A stretch of 64,000 nucleotides of DNA from a bacterium (lineage in GTDB: Bacteria; Bacillota; Clostridia; Lachnospirales; Lachnospiraceae). This document shows, in pieces, positions 26,857-35,056 of this stretch. The DNA lies in the NCBI GenBank assembly GCA_030535455.1, contig JAUNJY010000002.1:124001-188000 (forward strand), written 5' to 3'. The notes beneath the pieces were generated by a model, which was given only the letters and a program-made list of their open reading frames with translations, made no database searches and was not told the origin of the DNA. The position numbers and the translations under genes were made by a program. Position 1 is the stretch's first letter, and the number at the start of each line of letters is the position of its first letter.

Positions 26857-28965
26857 CTAACTAACTACTTTTGGATTTACTGTATTATTGTTACGATCTT
26901 TTTTGCACTTAAACCCAAGACTCGTATTAATAATGACTTTATCAAGTAACAGGAACATGGATGGCAAGATCAAAAGTACGACAACCATACTGATCAAAGC
27001 ACCTCTTGACATCAACGTACATAACGAACTGATCATATCTACATTGGAATAAAGACCTACGCCAAATGTTGCTGCAAAGAAACTTAAAGCACTGATTACA
27101 ATTGATTTAATAGAAGCACTGTGGGCAATCAGGACTGCATCATGCTTGCTATTTCCATTATTACGTTCTTTCTTATACCTTGTTGTCATTAAGATTGCAT
27201 AATCAACTGTTGCACCAAGCTGGATCGTACCAATTACAACAGATGCGATAAATGGTATCTCCGTATTGGTGTAATAAGGAATTCCCATGTTGATAAAGAT
27301 GGCAAATTCAATTACTGCTACTAAGATGATTGGAAGGCTGATTGACTTGAAGATTATCAGGATGATTAAAAAGATTACGCCAATACTTACTGCACTTACG
27401 ACCTTAAAATCGTTATCCGTAATCTTGATCAAATCCACCGTACAAGGTGCTTCTCCTACTAGCATTGCACCACTGTCATATTTCTTAATGATTGTTCCAA
27501 TCTCATCACACTGAGCCGTCATTTCATCTGTGGCAGTCTTATATTGTGAGTTTACCATCAACATTTCCCAGTTCTCATTTTTCAGGATATCTTTAATTGA
27601 ATTTGGAATCATAGTTTCTGGAACTGCCGGACCAATGATTGATTCTAGTCCTAATGCCCATTTGACACCTTTCACATTATCTAGCTCATCAATTAGTTCA
27701 CCAATCTTATTGGTCTCCAGCTTGCTGCTTACAAGAACCATATGGGTGGCGTTCATGTTGTAATCTTCCTTCAGTTTGTCATTTGCAATAACGCTTGGAA
27801 GGTCTTTGGGCAAGGTCTCATCCAAGTTATAATACACGTCCGTATTCCTTTCACCATAAATAGCTGGGAAAAGTAATACGGCAAATATAATCAAGAATAT
27901 GTAGTAACGCTTGATTACGAACTTGGAAATACCTCCAAGCTCAGGAAGTAATGGCTTGTGGCTGGTCTTAACCAATACCTTGTCAAAGATCAGGATAAAG
28001 CTTGGTAAAATGGTTACACAGGAAATCACACCAAAGATAACCCCCTTTGCCATTACCACACCTAAATCCATGCCTAGCGTAAAGCTCATAAAACAAAGAG
28101 CGATAAAGCCGGCTACTGTCGTAATGGAGCTACCAACAACACTGACTAACGTATTGCTGATTGCATGAGACATTGCTCGTTCTTTATCGCCCTGGTATTT
28201 TTGTTTTTCCTCTTCGTAACTGTGCCATAAGAAAATGGAATAATCCATTGTGACACCTAACTGAAGTACTGCGCTTAATGCTTTTGTTATGTAAGAAACT
28301 TCTCCTAAAAAGTAGTTGCTGCCTAAGTTATACAGGATTGCCATTCCAATGCTCAATAAGAAAAAGATTGGTGCAAGAAATGAGTCCATGGTCAGGGACA
28401 GCACAATTGTAGAAAGTAATACTGCAATGAATATGTAAATTGGCTCCTCATTATTGGTCAAATTCTTCGTGTCAGTAACGATGGCTGACATACCACTTAA
28501 GAAACACTGCTTTCCTCCAATATCCCTTATCTTTGCAATGGCATCCATTGTCTCATCTGCTGATGTGGTCGTATCAAAAATAATTGCCATCAATGTGGAA
28601 TCCTCTGTGTTGAATTCTTTATAAATTTTATCTGGAAGTATACTCTTTGGAATTGATAGATCTGCAATGGTGTTATACCATACGACTTTCTCTACATGGT
28701 CGACACCTTCAATCTTTGTCTTTAGTTTGGCAACATCCTTATCTTCCATTCCCTCTACTACAAACATGGAGAATGCTCCTGTACCAAATTGATCCACCAG
28801 TATGTCCTGGCCTACCATGGTCTCAATGTCTTTGGGTAAATACGATAGGATATCATAATTGACTCTTGTAGATACCATGCCGATTACTGATGGGATCAGT
28901 AACAGGATGCTGACGATAAAAATAATCCATCTACTTTTAACGATTGCTTTCCCAAACTTAATCAT
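26857..28965 (-). CDS. MMPL/RND-family transporter
   Basis: 702 residues from the ATG at 28965, chosen for the GGGAGGAG site just before it; a start 30 bp upstream lacks one. One transmembrane helix precedes a large extracellular loop, then five to six helices; this is repeated in the second half, which is the internal duplication of RND/MMPL permeases. Helix-borne charged residues are seen in QLGVTMDYSIFLWHSYEEE and QLGATVDYAILMTTRYKKE, the proton-relay Asp pairs. It is cotranscribed with the lipoprotein gene and controlled by the TetR operators at 28998-29057. The substrate is unknown (lipid, drug or peptide). Confidence 0.93.
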   Translation of the reverse strand: MIKFGKAIVKSRWIIFIVSILLLIPSVIGMVSTRVNYDILSYLPKDIETMVGQDILVDQFGTGAFSMFVVEGMEDKDVAKLKTKIEGVDHVEKVVWYNTIADLSIPKSILPDKIYKEFNTEDSTLMAIIFDTTTSADETMDAIAKIRDIGGKQCFLSGMSAIVTDTKNLTNNEEPIYIFIAVLLSTIVLSLTMDSFLAPIFFLLSIGMAILYNLGSNYFLGEVSYITKALSAVLQLGVTMDYSIFLWHSYEEEKQKYQGDKERAMSHAISNTLVSVVGSSITTVAGFIALCFMSFTLGMDLGVVMAKGVIFGVISCVTILPSFILIFDKVLVKTSHKPLLPELGGISKFVIKRYYIFLIIFAVLLFPAIYGERNTDVYYNLDETLPKDLPSVIANDKLKEDYNMNATHMVLVSSKLETNKIGELIDELDNVKGVKWALGLESIIGPAVPETMIPNSIKDILKNENWEMLMVNSQYKTATDEMTAQCDEIGTIIKKYDSGAMLVGEAPCTVDLIKITDNDFKVVSAVSIGVIFLIILIIFKSISLPIILVAVIEFAIFINMGIPYYTNTEIPFIASVVIGTIQLGATVDYAILMTTRYKKERNNGNSKHDAVLIAHSASIKSIVISALSFFAATFGVGLYSNVDMISSLCTLMSRGALISMVVVLLILPSMFLLLDKVIINTSLGFKCKKDRNNNTVNPKVVS

Positions 28966-28997
28966 TTTCTCTCCTCCCTTAAATGTACAATTCATAA

Positions 28998-29057
28998 TTG
29001 ACCAACAGTCATTTTATATGATATGATTGTTATAACATAAAAGTGACTAGTGGTCAA
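28998..29057. promoter_or_regulatory. TetR operators with two face-to-face overlapping promoters
   Basis: Two inverted copies of a 14-bp operator: TTGACCAACAGTCA (28998-29011) and TGACTAGTGGTCAA (29044-29057), 12 of 14 positions matching. Each contains a TGAC-5-GTCA dyad, and each supplies the -35 of one promoter. Plus strand: TTGACC, 18 bp, TATGAT (29022-29027), for the TetR gene. Minus strand: TTGACC, 17 bp, TATAAC (29034-29029), for the transporter. The promoters point at each other and overlap. TetR binding would shut both. Confidence 0.8.
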
Positions 29058-29177
29058 TTAATTTAAAAAAATTTAAGATTTTCGTAAATTATTCCATCTA
29101 TTTACATTCATAAAAACTACTTCGAAATTATATTTTTGTCAAGTGCAAGATAAGTTTCGAAAAAAGGGGGAACATCT

Positions 29178-29780
29178 ATGGGAAAATTGGACACCAACAA
29201 AAAACTGAAACATGACTCTTTGCTAAACACCGCGTTTGACCTATTTATCACAAAGGGAATTAACAAGACATCGATTTCTGAGATTGTTGACTCCGCGGGA
29301 GTTGGAAAAGGAACCTTTTACCTATATTTCAAGGATAAATACGACCTTCGTAACAAGCTTGTCTCACACAAGTCCAGCGAACTTTTCCACGCTGCCAATC
29401 AAGCCCTTATTAAATCTGGCGTCACAGACTTTGAGGAATCCATTATCTTTATCATCAACCATATTATCGATGATCTGGATAAGGACCAGTCGCTCTTAAC
29501 CTTTATTTCAAAAAACTTAAGCTGGGGAATTTTCAAAAATGCATTGATTACACCAAGCGAAAATGATATTGATTTTTATACGGTCTATCTCCAAATGCTA
29601 AAAGATTCTCCACATACCTTTAAAAATCCTGAAATTATGATCTTTATGATTGTGGAACTGGTAAGCTCTACCGTATACAGTGCAATCCTTTATAGCGAGC
29701 CCGTCTCCCTGGAGGAACTAAAGCCATATTTATACGAAACCATTAGACAGTTAATACGACAACAAATGACAGATGATTAA
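29178..29780 (+). CDS. TetR-family transcriptional repressor
   Basis: 200 residues with an N-terminal TetR helix-turn-helix (ITKGINKTSISEIVDSAGVG, KGTFYLYFKDKYDL) and an all-helical ligand domain. It is transcribed away from the MMPL/lipoprotein pair and very likely represses both directions through the twin operators at 28998-29057. GGGGGAAC precedes the ATG. The ligand is probably the transported or a related toxic compound; this is inferred from the usual logic of such loci. Confidence 0.93.
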   Translation: MGKLDTNKKLKHDSLLNTAFDLFITKGINKTSISEIVDSAGVGKGTFYLYFKDKYDLRNKLVSHKSSELFHAANQALIKSGVTDFEESIIFIINHIIDDLDKDQSLLTFISKNLSWGIFKNALITPSENDIDFYTVYLQMLKDSPHTFKNPEIMIFMIVELVSSTVYSAILYSEPVSLEELKPYLYETIRQLIRQQMTDD

Positions 29781-29807
29781 TTTATATTTACTTAGAAAGG
29801 ATTATAA

Positions 29808-30401
29808 ATGGAACATATATTGAATATACAGACCGAAGAAATACAAAAAGATGGGAAAGATACGTACTATAATCACCGATATGAACCAACTCCATATGAG
29901 CTTCTGGATCAGTTCTTCGATGAATATCCGTTGAAGAAAGAAGATTATTTTGTCGACTATGGATGCGGTCCTGGTCGATTACTGTTCTATATCCACCACC
30001 GTTTTCACTGTGAGGTAACTGGAGTCGAATATAATGAAGATTATTATAAAAAATGCTTAGATAATATAGTTTCTTATAAAGGAACCCATAAAGAAAAGAT
30101 CCATGTCTTTCACTGTGGAGCACAAGATTACGTAGTGGATGACAGACAGACCATATTCTATTTCTTTAATCCTTTTTCCATAGAGATCTTTATGCATACA
30201 CTTTCTCAAATACAGGACTCCTTGTTCCGTGCTCCAAGGAAAATAAAACTAATTATGTACTATCCTGATAGCGAATATATTTATTATTTAGAAAATTATA
30301 CAGAATTTACTCTTAGTCAATCGATTTCTGTCGGGACTGCTTCAAAAAAAGACAGTCGCGAAAGTTTTCTTATCTGGGATGGCGGGGCTGCCGCACTATA
30401 G
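29808..30401 (+). CDS. SAM-dependent methyltransferase
   Basis: A 197-residue class I methyltransferase. The SAM loop is FVDYGCGPGRLLF (48-60), with the acidic end of strand 2 in VTGVEYNEDYY and a YFFNPF motif in the catalytic region, resembling small RNA/amine methyltransferase-like proteins. It starts 27 bp after the TetR gene with AGAAAGGA before the ATG and may share its transcript. The end, DGGAAAL, is encoded by sequence that forms part of an inverted repeat (30386-30442), so the C-terminus may have been altered by that element. Substrate unknown. Confidence 0.8.
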   Translation: MEHILNIQTEEIQKDGKDTYYNHRYEPTPYELLDQFFDEYPLKKEDYFVDYGCGPGRLLFYIHHRFHCEVTGVEYNEDYYKKCLDNIVSYKGTHKEKIHVFHCGAQDYVVDDRQTIFYFFNPFSIEIFMHTLSQIQDSLFRAPRKIKLIMYYPDSEYIYYLENYTEFTLSQSISVGTASKKDSRESFLIWDGGAAAL

Positions 30402-30442
30402 TGTTGATGAAAAACCTTGATTTAGGTCGCATAACGGCAGCC
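30386..30442. repeat. Possible minimal remnant of the palindromic element family
   Basis: GGCTGCCG (30386-30393) and CGGCAGCC (30435-30442) form a perfect 8-bp inverted repeat enclosing GATGAAAAACCTT, which resembles the inner end sequence AATGAAAAACCTT of the copy at 60316-60480. It overlaps the last codons of the methyltransferase gene. The similarity is short and the call is tentative. No other feature is seen up to 30473. Confidence 0.35.
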
Positions 30443-30473
30443 GCATTATCCAGTAGTAAATTGTAAAAATGAA

Positions 30474-31094
30474 TTATGATTTTTTTAGTCGTGAACGGAC
30501 TTTTTTGAGGAATTGAGAGATGGTGCGTTTTTCCTCTTCTGGGTTGGCATTGGTACGACCCATTCGGTCGCACCAGCCAAGCAATGCAACATCTTCAAGC
30601 TCTGCTTCTTTTAGCATTTGCTCCACTTTTGCAAAAGGTAAATCTTTTGTTACATATAAAATATGCATATGATAATGGACAAGGGCGCAAATCATATCTA
30701 TTTTCTTTCGATCAGACATAAATACGGTCAGAAATTCTCTGGCAGTTTTCTCTCCCACATCATCATGGCCATACGAAGTAATCCTTCCATGACGGATTGC
30801 CGTTGTCTCAGGCTTTCCGATATCATGAAGAAAGCTTGCCCACATAAAGCAGTATGGATCTGAACTCTTTTCCTTCACCTTTGCAGCCTCGTCTACCACC
30901 ATCAGCGTATGCACCCAAGCATTCCCTTCGGGATGATATTTGGGCGACTGCTCCGTCTTTGATAGCAAATAAAGGGGGCGAAACGGCTCCATTTGAAATA
31001 TTTCATTTTGCAGCAATGTATCCAAAAACTCACTAGGCTTGTGATCTCTTAACAAATGTTCCTCAATCTGTGTAAAGATTTCCTGTTTCGTCAT
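30474..31094 (-). CDS. HD-domain protein (CCA-enzyme-like phosphohydrolase domain)
   Basis: 206 residues with an HD metal site: NAWVHTLMVVDEA (His62), FLHDIGKPETT (His90-Asp91), and later LVHYHMHILYV. The order of motifs resembles the HD domain found after CCA-adding enzymes, but the nucleotidyltransferase part is absent. It probably hydrolyses a phosphoester. It is in the same transcript as the GH2 gene, whose stop codon lies 15 bp upstream, but no functional link between them is obvious. The substrate is unknown. Confidence 0.82.
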   Translation of the reverse strand: MTKQEIFTQIEEHLLRDHKPSEFLDTLLQNEIFQMEPFRPLYLLSKTEQSPKYHPEGNAWVHTLMVVDEAAKVKEKSSDPYCFMWASFLHDIGKPETTAIRHGRITSYGHDDVGEKTAREFLTVFMSDRKKIDMICALVHYHMHILYVTKDLPFAKVEQMLKEAELEDVALLGWCDRMGRTNANPEEEKRTISQFLKKVRSRLKKS

Positions 31095-31109
31095 TTTACT
31101 TCGTTTCTC

Positions 31110-32951
31110 CTACTTCTCTAGTTTCTTAAGCTTCTTATACTTTCGATCATAGGTTAATAAACCATTTACTTCCTCTTCCACATCGCTGAGCTGAGTGTAT
31201 ACAGTCGCACAAAGTCCCTTTTTCTTTAATGGTTCTACTTTCTTTTCGTATAATTTATGATAAGCCTTTGTGAATTCAATCCTGCTTGCAAACATCCTAT
31301 ATCCAAATGTATTCTCCGAATAGCTATGACCACAGATATGGCAGACAAATCCGCCAAACTCAGATAAAATAAATGGCCTTCTATCATGTTTAACCTTTAA
31401 TCGACGGAAATAATTATGCTCACTTTTCACATCTCCTGTTTTTTGATCAAACCACCCACTGGCATGGTCCACTATCCTTGTCTTATCAATCTTTTTAATG
31501 ATCTTATATAACTCCGCACTGTCAAACTGCCCCCATCCTTCATTAAATAATACCCACATTACAATACTTGGCACATTTTGAAGATGTTTTACTGTTTGAA
31601 TACACTCATTTTTCCATTCTTTTCGCCCTGCTTTTGCTTTTCGACTAAAATACCAATAGCGATTATCTTTCACCTTTGTTCCAAGGTGAGGAGCCAATCC
31701 TGCCAAATAACATACCCGCATCAGACTGTAACTGTCACCGCCATTGACCATATCCTGCCATACAAGCATTCCCAGCCTGTCACAATGATAATACCAGCGC
31801 AATGGCTCAATCTTGATATGTTTTCGTATCATATTGTAGCCTAATTCCTTCATAGACACGATATCATATAAAAATGCAGCATCACTTGGAGGAGTGTACA
31901 GGCCCTCCGGCCAATAGCCTTGGTCTAAAATACCTTTCTGATAATAAGGACGATTGTTTAATAAGATCGTTGGATGTCCTTTTCTGTCCTTTCCAATACT
32001 AATCTTTCGCATGGCAAAATAACTTTCCACTGTATCATCACCAATGGTCACCTCTAATTCATATAGGATTGGATGCTCCGGACTCCAGCTTTCCATATTT
32101 CCTTTGGCTGACTTCACAGATAACACTACGCCTTTGGCCTTTCCTTTATAGACAAGAATATCCTTACCTCTCTTTGATATGACAATCTTCATATCTGGCA
32201 ATTCATCCAAGGTTGCTTTTTCACCAATCCCTTTTAAAACTGGCTTAATTGCTACTGCTTGCTTATCATATTTTGGAGTTATCCTTAACTCCTCCATATA
32301 CACCTCTGGTACCCATTCATACCAAACTGTCTGCCAAATTCCGCTTTGTGGTGTATAGAACATACCACCATGGATCAATTTCTGCTTGCCTCTTGCATGA
32401 TAACAGGTGTCCGTATCATCCGTTACTCGGACCATCAGCTCATTTTTGCCTACCTCCACCATATCGGTGATATCAAAGGTAAATGGCAAATAACCGCCTG
32501 TATGTTTTCCAGCCTTATAACCATTTACATAAACCGTTGCCCGCTGATCTACTGCTCCAAAATGAAGTAGTAATCGCTTTTCTTTTGGCTTCTCAAATAT
32601 GGTGATAAACCTTCGATACCATAAATTTTCCCTTGGAAGGAGCAGTCTTTTCACAGTGGACAATTCACACTCTGGAGAAAATGGCACCAGAATTTTACCT
32701 TCGAATTTCTCTGGAATTCCCTTTTCTTTCTGAATGGCATAATCCCAAAATCCATTTAATATTTCATATTGGCTACGCTTTAGCTGTGGCCTTGGATATT
32801 CATCCAAAGGACAAAGTTCATCATAATTTGAGGTACGAACTGCTTCTTCAATCTGTGCCTTTAATTCCTCACCCCAGACTGTATACAAACTATTCTTTTC
32901 TTCCTGGTTTTTACGCCTCTGCAACGAATGCACCGCGCGAATTATATTCAT
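31110..32951 (-). CDS. Glycoside hydrolase family 2 enzyme
   Basis: 613 residues with the GH2 order: a jelly-roll sugar-binding domain (RFITIFEKPKEKRLLLHFGA, VYVNGYKAGKHTGGYLPF), an Ig-like domain, then a TIM barrel with the acid/base Glu in LFNEGWGQFD and the nucleophile Glu in LSEFGGF. No signal peptide is seen, so it probably acts on imported oligosaccharides. Substrate (beta-galactoside, glucuronide or mannoside) cannot be decided by eye. AAGGTGAT precedes the ATG. It stands after the repeat element at 33133-33348 and before the HD-domain gene. Confidence 0.9.
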   Translation of the reverse strand: MNIIRAVHSLQRRKNQEEKNSLYTVWGEELKAQIEEAVRTSNYDELCPLDEYPRPQLKRSQYEILNGFWDYAIQKEKGIPEKFEGKILVPFSPECELSTVKRLLLPRENLWYRRFITIFEKPKEKRLLLHFGAVDQRATVYVNGYKAGKHTGGYLPFTFDITDMVEVGKNELMVRVTDDTDTCYHARGKQKLIHGGMFYTPQSGIWQTVWYEWVPEVYMEELRITPKYDKQAVAIKPVLKGIGEKATLDELPDMKIVISKRGKDILVYKGKAKGVVLSVKSAKGNMESWSPEHPILYELEVTIGDDTVESYFAMRKISIGKDRKGHPTILLNNRPYYQKGILDQGYWPEGLYTPPSDAAFLYDIVSMKELGYNMIRKHIKIEPLRWYYHCDRLGMLVWQDMVNGGDSYSLMRVCYLAGLAPHLGTKVKDNRYWYFSRKAKAGRKEWKNECIQTVKHLQNVPSIVMWVLFNEGWGQFDSAELYKIIKKIDKTRIVDHASGWFDQKTGDVKSEHNYFRRLKVKHDRRPFILSEFGGFVCHICGHSYSENTFGYRMFASRIEFTKAYHKLYEKKVEPLKKKGLCATVYTQLSDVEEEVNGLLTYDRKYKKLKKLEK

Positions 32952-33132
32952 CGGATCACCTTCTTTATCTCAAAATAACATTTATTCCATATTATATGAT
33001 TCTGTTTGACATATTATTATTGCTAATCCATATTTCTATTCTTATGTACAATTAAACGTGTCTTTCAAGACGCTCGTCTTTCAGGAAACTAGTCTTTTGG
33101 TCCTGTACAATCTTCACCGTACAGGACATAAC

Positions 33133-33348
33133 GGCTTGTGCATCACAGTATAAAGCAAGGCTTACCATTAAAATATCACAACCTACATAAAGAAAAAGGA
33201 GTTCCTAACAATCCTAACTTGTACTTCCTCTGCAGCTGTAGAGGCAGCGGAAGTACAATAGGACTGTTACGGAAGCTCCTTTTTCTTTTTCGTAAATCTA
33301 CAATATTTTAATGCTAAGCCTTTTCAGCACCCAAAAAGTGCGCCAGCC
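33133..33348. repeat. Palindromic dispersed element, copy A
   Basis: Outer ends GGCTTGTGC (33133) and GCGCCAGCC (ending 33348) are roughly inverted. Inside, AAGGCTTACCATTAAAATAT and its mirror ATATTTTAATGCTAAGCCTT (33157-33322) bracket a long imperfect hairpin with CCTAACAATCCTAACTTGTA and a GTACTTCC/GGAAGTAC stem. A separate hairpin, GTCCTGTAC/GTACAGGAC (about 33101-33126), lies just left. The same layout recurs at 52813-53101 and 60316-60480. It fills the gap between the GH2 gene and the serS stop; the remaining bases 32952-33100 are AT-rich and show nothing. Confidence 0.8.
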
Positions 33349-33354
33349 CAACAA

Positions 33355-34638
33355 TTATTTTTTAGTAATGAACTCTTTTCCACCCATGTATGGACGTAAA
33401 GCTTCTGGAATTCTTACAGAACCATCTGCTTGTAAGTTATTTTCAAGGAATGCGATTAACATTCTAGGTGGTGCAGCAACTGTGTTGTTTAATGTATGAG
33501 CGAAGTATTTTCCATCTTCACCAGCAACACGGATCTTAAGACGACGAGCTTGAGCGTCACCTAAGTTAGAACAGCTACCAACTTCGAAGTATTTCTTTTG
33601 TCTTGGAGACCAAGCTTCAACGTCAACAGATTTTACTTTAAGATCTGCAAGGTCACCAGAACAGCATTCAAGTGTTCTTACTGGGATATCTAAGCTACGG
33701 AATAAATCAACTGTGTTTCTCCATAATTTATCATACCATTCCATGCTTTCTTCTGGTTTACATACAACGATCATTTCTTGTTTTTCGAATTGGTGGATAC
33801 GGTAAACACCACGTTCTTCAATACCGTGAGCACCTTTTTCTTTTCTGAAGCATGGAGAGTAAGATGTTAATGTATGAGGAAGAGTATCTTCTTTTACGAT
33901 TGTATCGATGTATTTACCGATCATGGAGTGTTCACTTGTACCGATTAAGTATAAGTCTTCTCCTTCGATTTTGTACATCATGGAATCCATTTCTGCAAAA
34001 CTCATAACGCCTGTAACAACGTCGGAACGGATCATGAAAGGTGGTACACAGTAAGTGAAGCCTCTGTCGATCATGAAATCTCTAGCATAAGAAATTACAG
34101 CAGAGTGAAGTCTTGCAATGTCTCCCATTAAGTAGTAGAAACCATTACCTGCTACTTTACGAGCAGAGTCAAGGTCTAAGCCGTCAAAGCTTTCCATGAT
34201 TTCTGCATGGTAAGGGATATCGAAGTCAGGAACCACTGGTTCACCGAATTTTTCAACTTCAACATTTTCAGAATCATCTTTACCGATTGGTACAGATGGA
34301 TCGATGATGTTAGGAATGATCATCATTCTGTTTTTAACTTCTTCTTGTAATTCTCTTTCTTTTGCTTCTAATTCAGCAAGACGATCAGCTTGTGCATTTA
34401 CTTTTGCTTTGATTTCTTCTGCTTCTTCTTTTTTACCTTGTCCCATTAATGCACCGATTTGTTTACTTAAGGATTTACGGTCAGCTCTTAATTGATCTGC
34501 TTCTCCTTTTACTTTACGGCTTTCAGCATCTAATTCAATTACTTCGTCTACTAAAGGAAGTTTTTTATCTTGGAATTTGTTGCGGATATTTTGTTTTACG
34601 ATTTCAGGATTTTCTCTGACAAATTTTAAATCTAACAT
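33355..34638 (-). CDS. serS: Seryl-tRNA synthetase
   Basis: 427 residues from the ATG at 34638, chosen because GGAGG lies 8 nt before it and MLDLKFVRENPE is the family's standard start. An N-terminal helical arm (about 30-100) binds the long variable arm of tRNA-Ser. The class II catalytic core follows with IGTSEHSM, YSPCFRKEKGAHG (motif 2) and VGSCSNLGDAQARRLKIR (motif 3). It charges tRNA-Ser (and tRNA-Sec). Expression is set by the T-box leader at 34758-35000 from the promoter at 35028-35056. Confidence 0.98.
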   Translation of the reverse strand: MLDLKFVRENPEIVKQNIRNKFQDKKLPLVDEVIELDAESRKVKGEADQLRADRKSLSKQIGALMGQGKKEEAEEIKAKVNAQADRLAELEAKERELQEEVKNRMMIIPNIIDPSVPIGKDDSENVEVEKFGEPVVPDFDIPYHAEIMESFDGLDLDSARKVAGNGFYYLMGDIARLHSAVISYARDFMIDRGFTYCVPPFMIRSDVVTGVMSFAEMDSMMYKIEGEDLYLIGTSEHSMIGKYIDTIVKEDTLPHTLTSYSPCFRKEKGAHGIEERGVYRIHQFEKQEMIVVCKPEESMEWYDKLWRNTVDLFRSLDIPVRTLECCSGDLADLKVKSVDVEAWSPRQKKYFEVGSCSNLGDAQARRLKIRVAGEDGKYFAHTLNNTVAAPPRMLIAFLENNLQADGSVRIPEALRPYMGGKEFITKK

Positions 34639-34757
34639 AGTTGTTTCCTCCAATTACAATACAATCTATTTATGAGTTCAAAAAAGCAATAATACTCCAA
34701 AATATCTTATGAATCTTGGCACACTTTATTTTTCCCAACAAGATACTTTGTTAGGAC

Positions 34758-35000
34758 AAAAAAAGTGGCAACGTGGAAATTCGTTTTTCCACGCACTAAA
34801 AACTAGTGCATGGGACGAATGTTTCCGCGTTGCCACCCAAATTGTCTGCTAAAAGCAAACCTCTTTAAAAGTACGTTAAAGGGTACTAACCTTCTGATTT
34901 ATCACCAGCAGCTAAAAAAGTGGAACGATTTTAATAAGTACCGATTTACACCAACCATCGGCTCTCTGAGACTCTTTCAAATCATAGCTTTTCTCATTGC
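34758..35000 (-). promoter_or_regulatory. T-box leader controlling serS
   Basis: On the minus strand the antiterminator box GGGTGGCAACGCGG lies at 34838-34825. A long terminator follows in which GTGGCAACGCGGAAA pairs with TTTCCACGTTGCCAC, ending in seven T (34764-34758). Upstream is a stem I region with AGAGAGCCGATGGTTGGTG. A UCC serine codon at 34924-34922 is the best specifier candidate; an AGC slightly downstream is a second possibility. Uncharged tRNA-Ser would stabilise the antiterminator. Confidence 0.92.
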
Positions 35001-35027
35001 TTATTTCTCATATTTACATTTTCACTC

Positions 35028-35056
35028 ATTATATAACCTTTTATTTCATTTTGCAA
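35028..35056 (-). promoter_or_regulatory. Promoter of the serS T-box transcript
   Basis: Minus strand TTGCAA (35056-35051), a 17-bp spacer, and a perfect TATAAT (35033-35028). It overlaps the last codons of the upstream GH13 gene and puts the start of transcription just ahead of stem I of the T-box. Confidence 0.75.

Noticed and set aside
30421-30480. A terminator between the convergent methyltransferase and HD genes
   Set aside because: The only pairing is the GGCTGCCG/CGGCAGCC repeat with a wide loop and no T-run.
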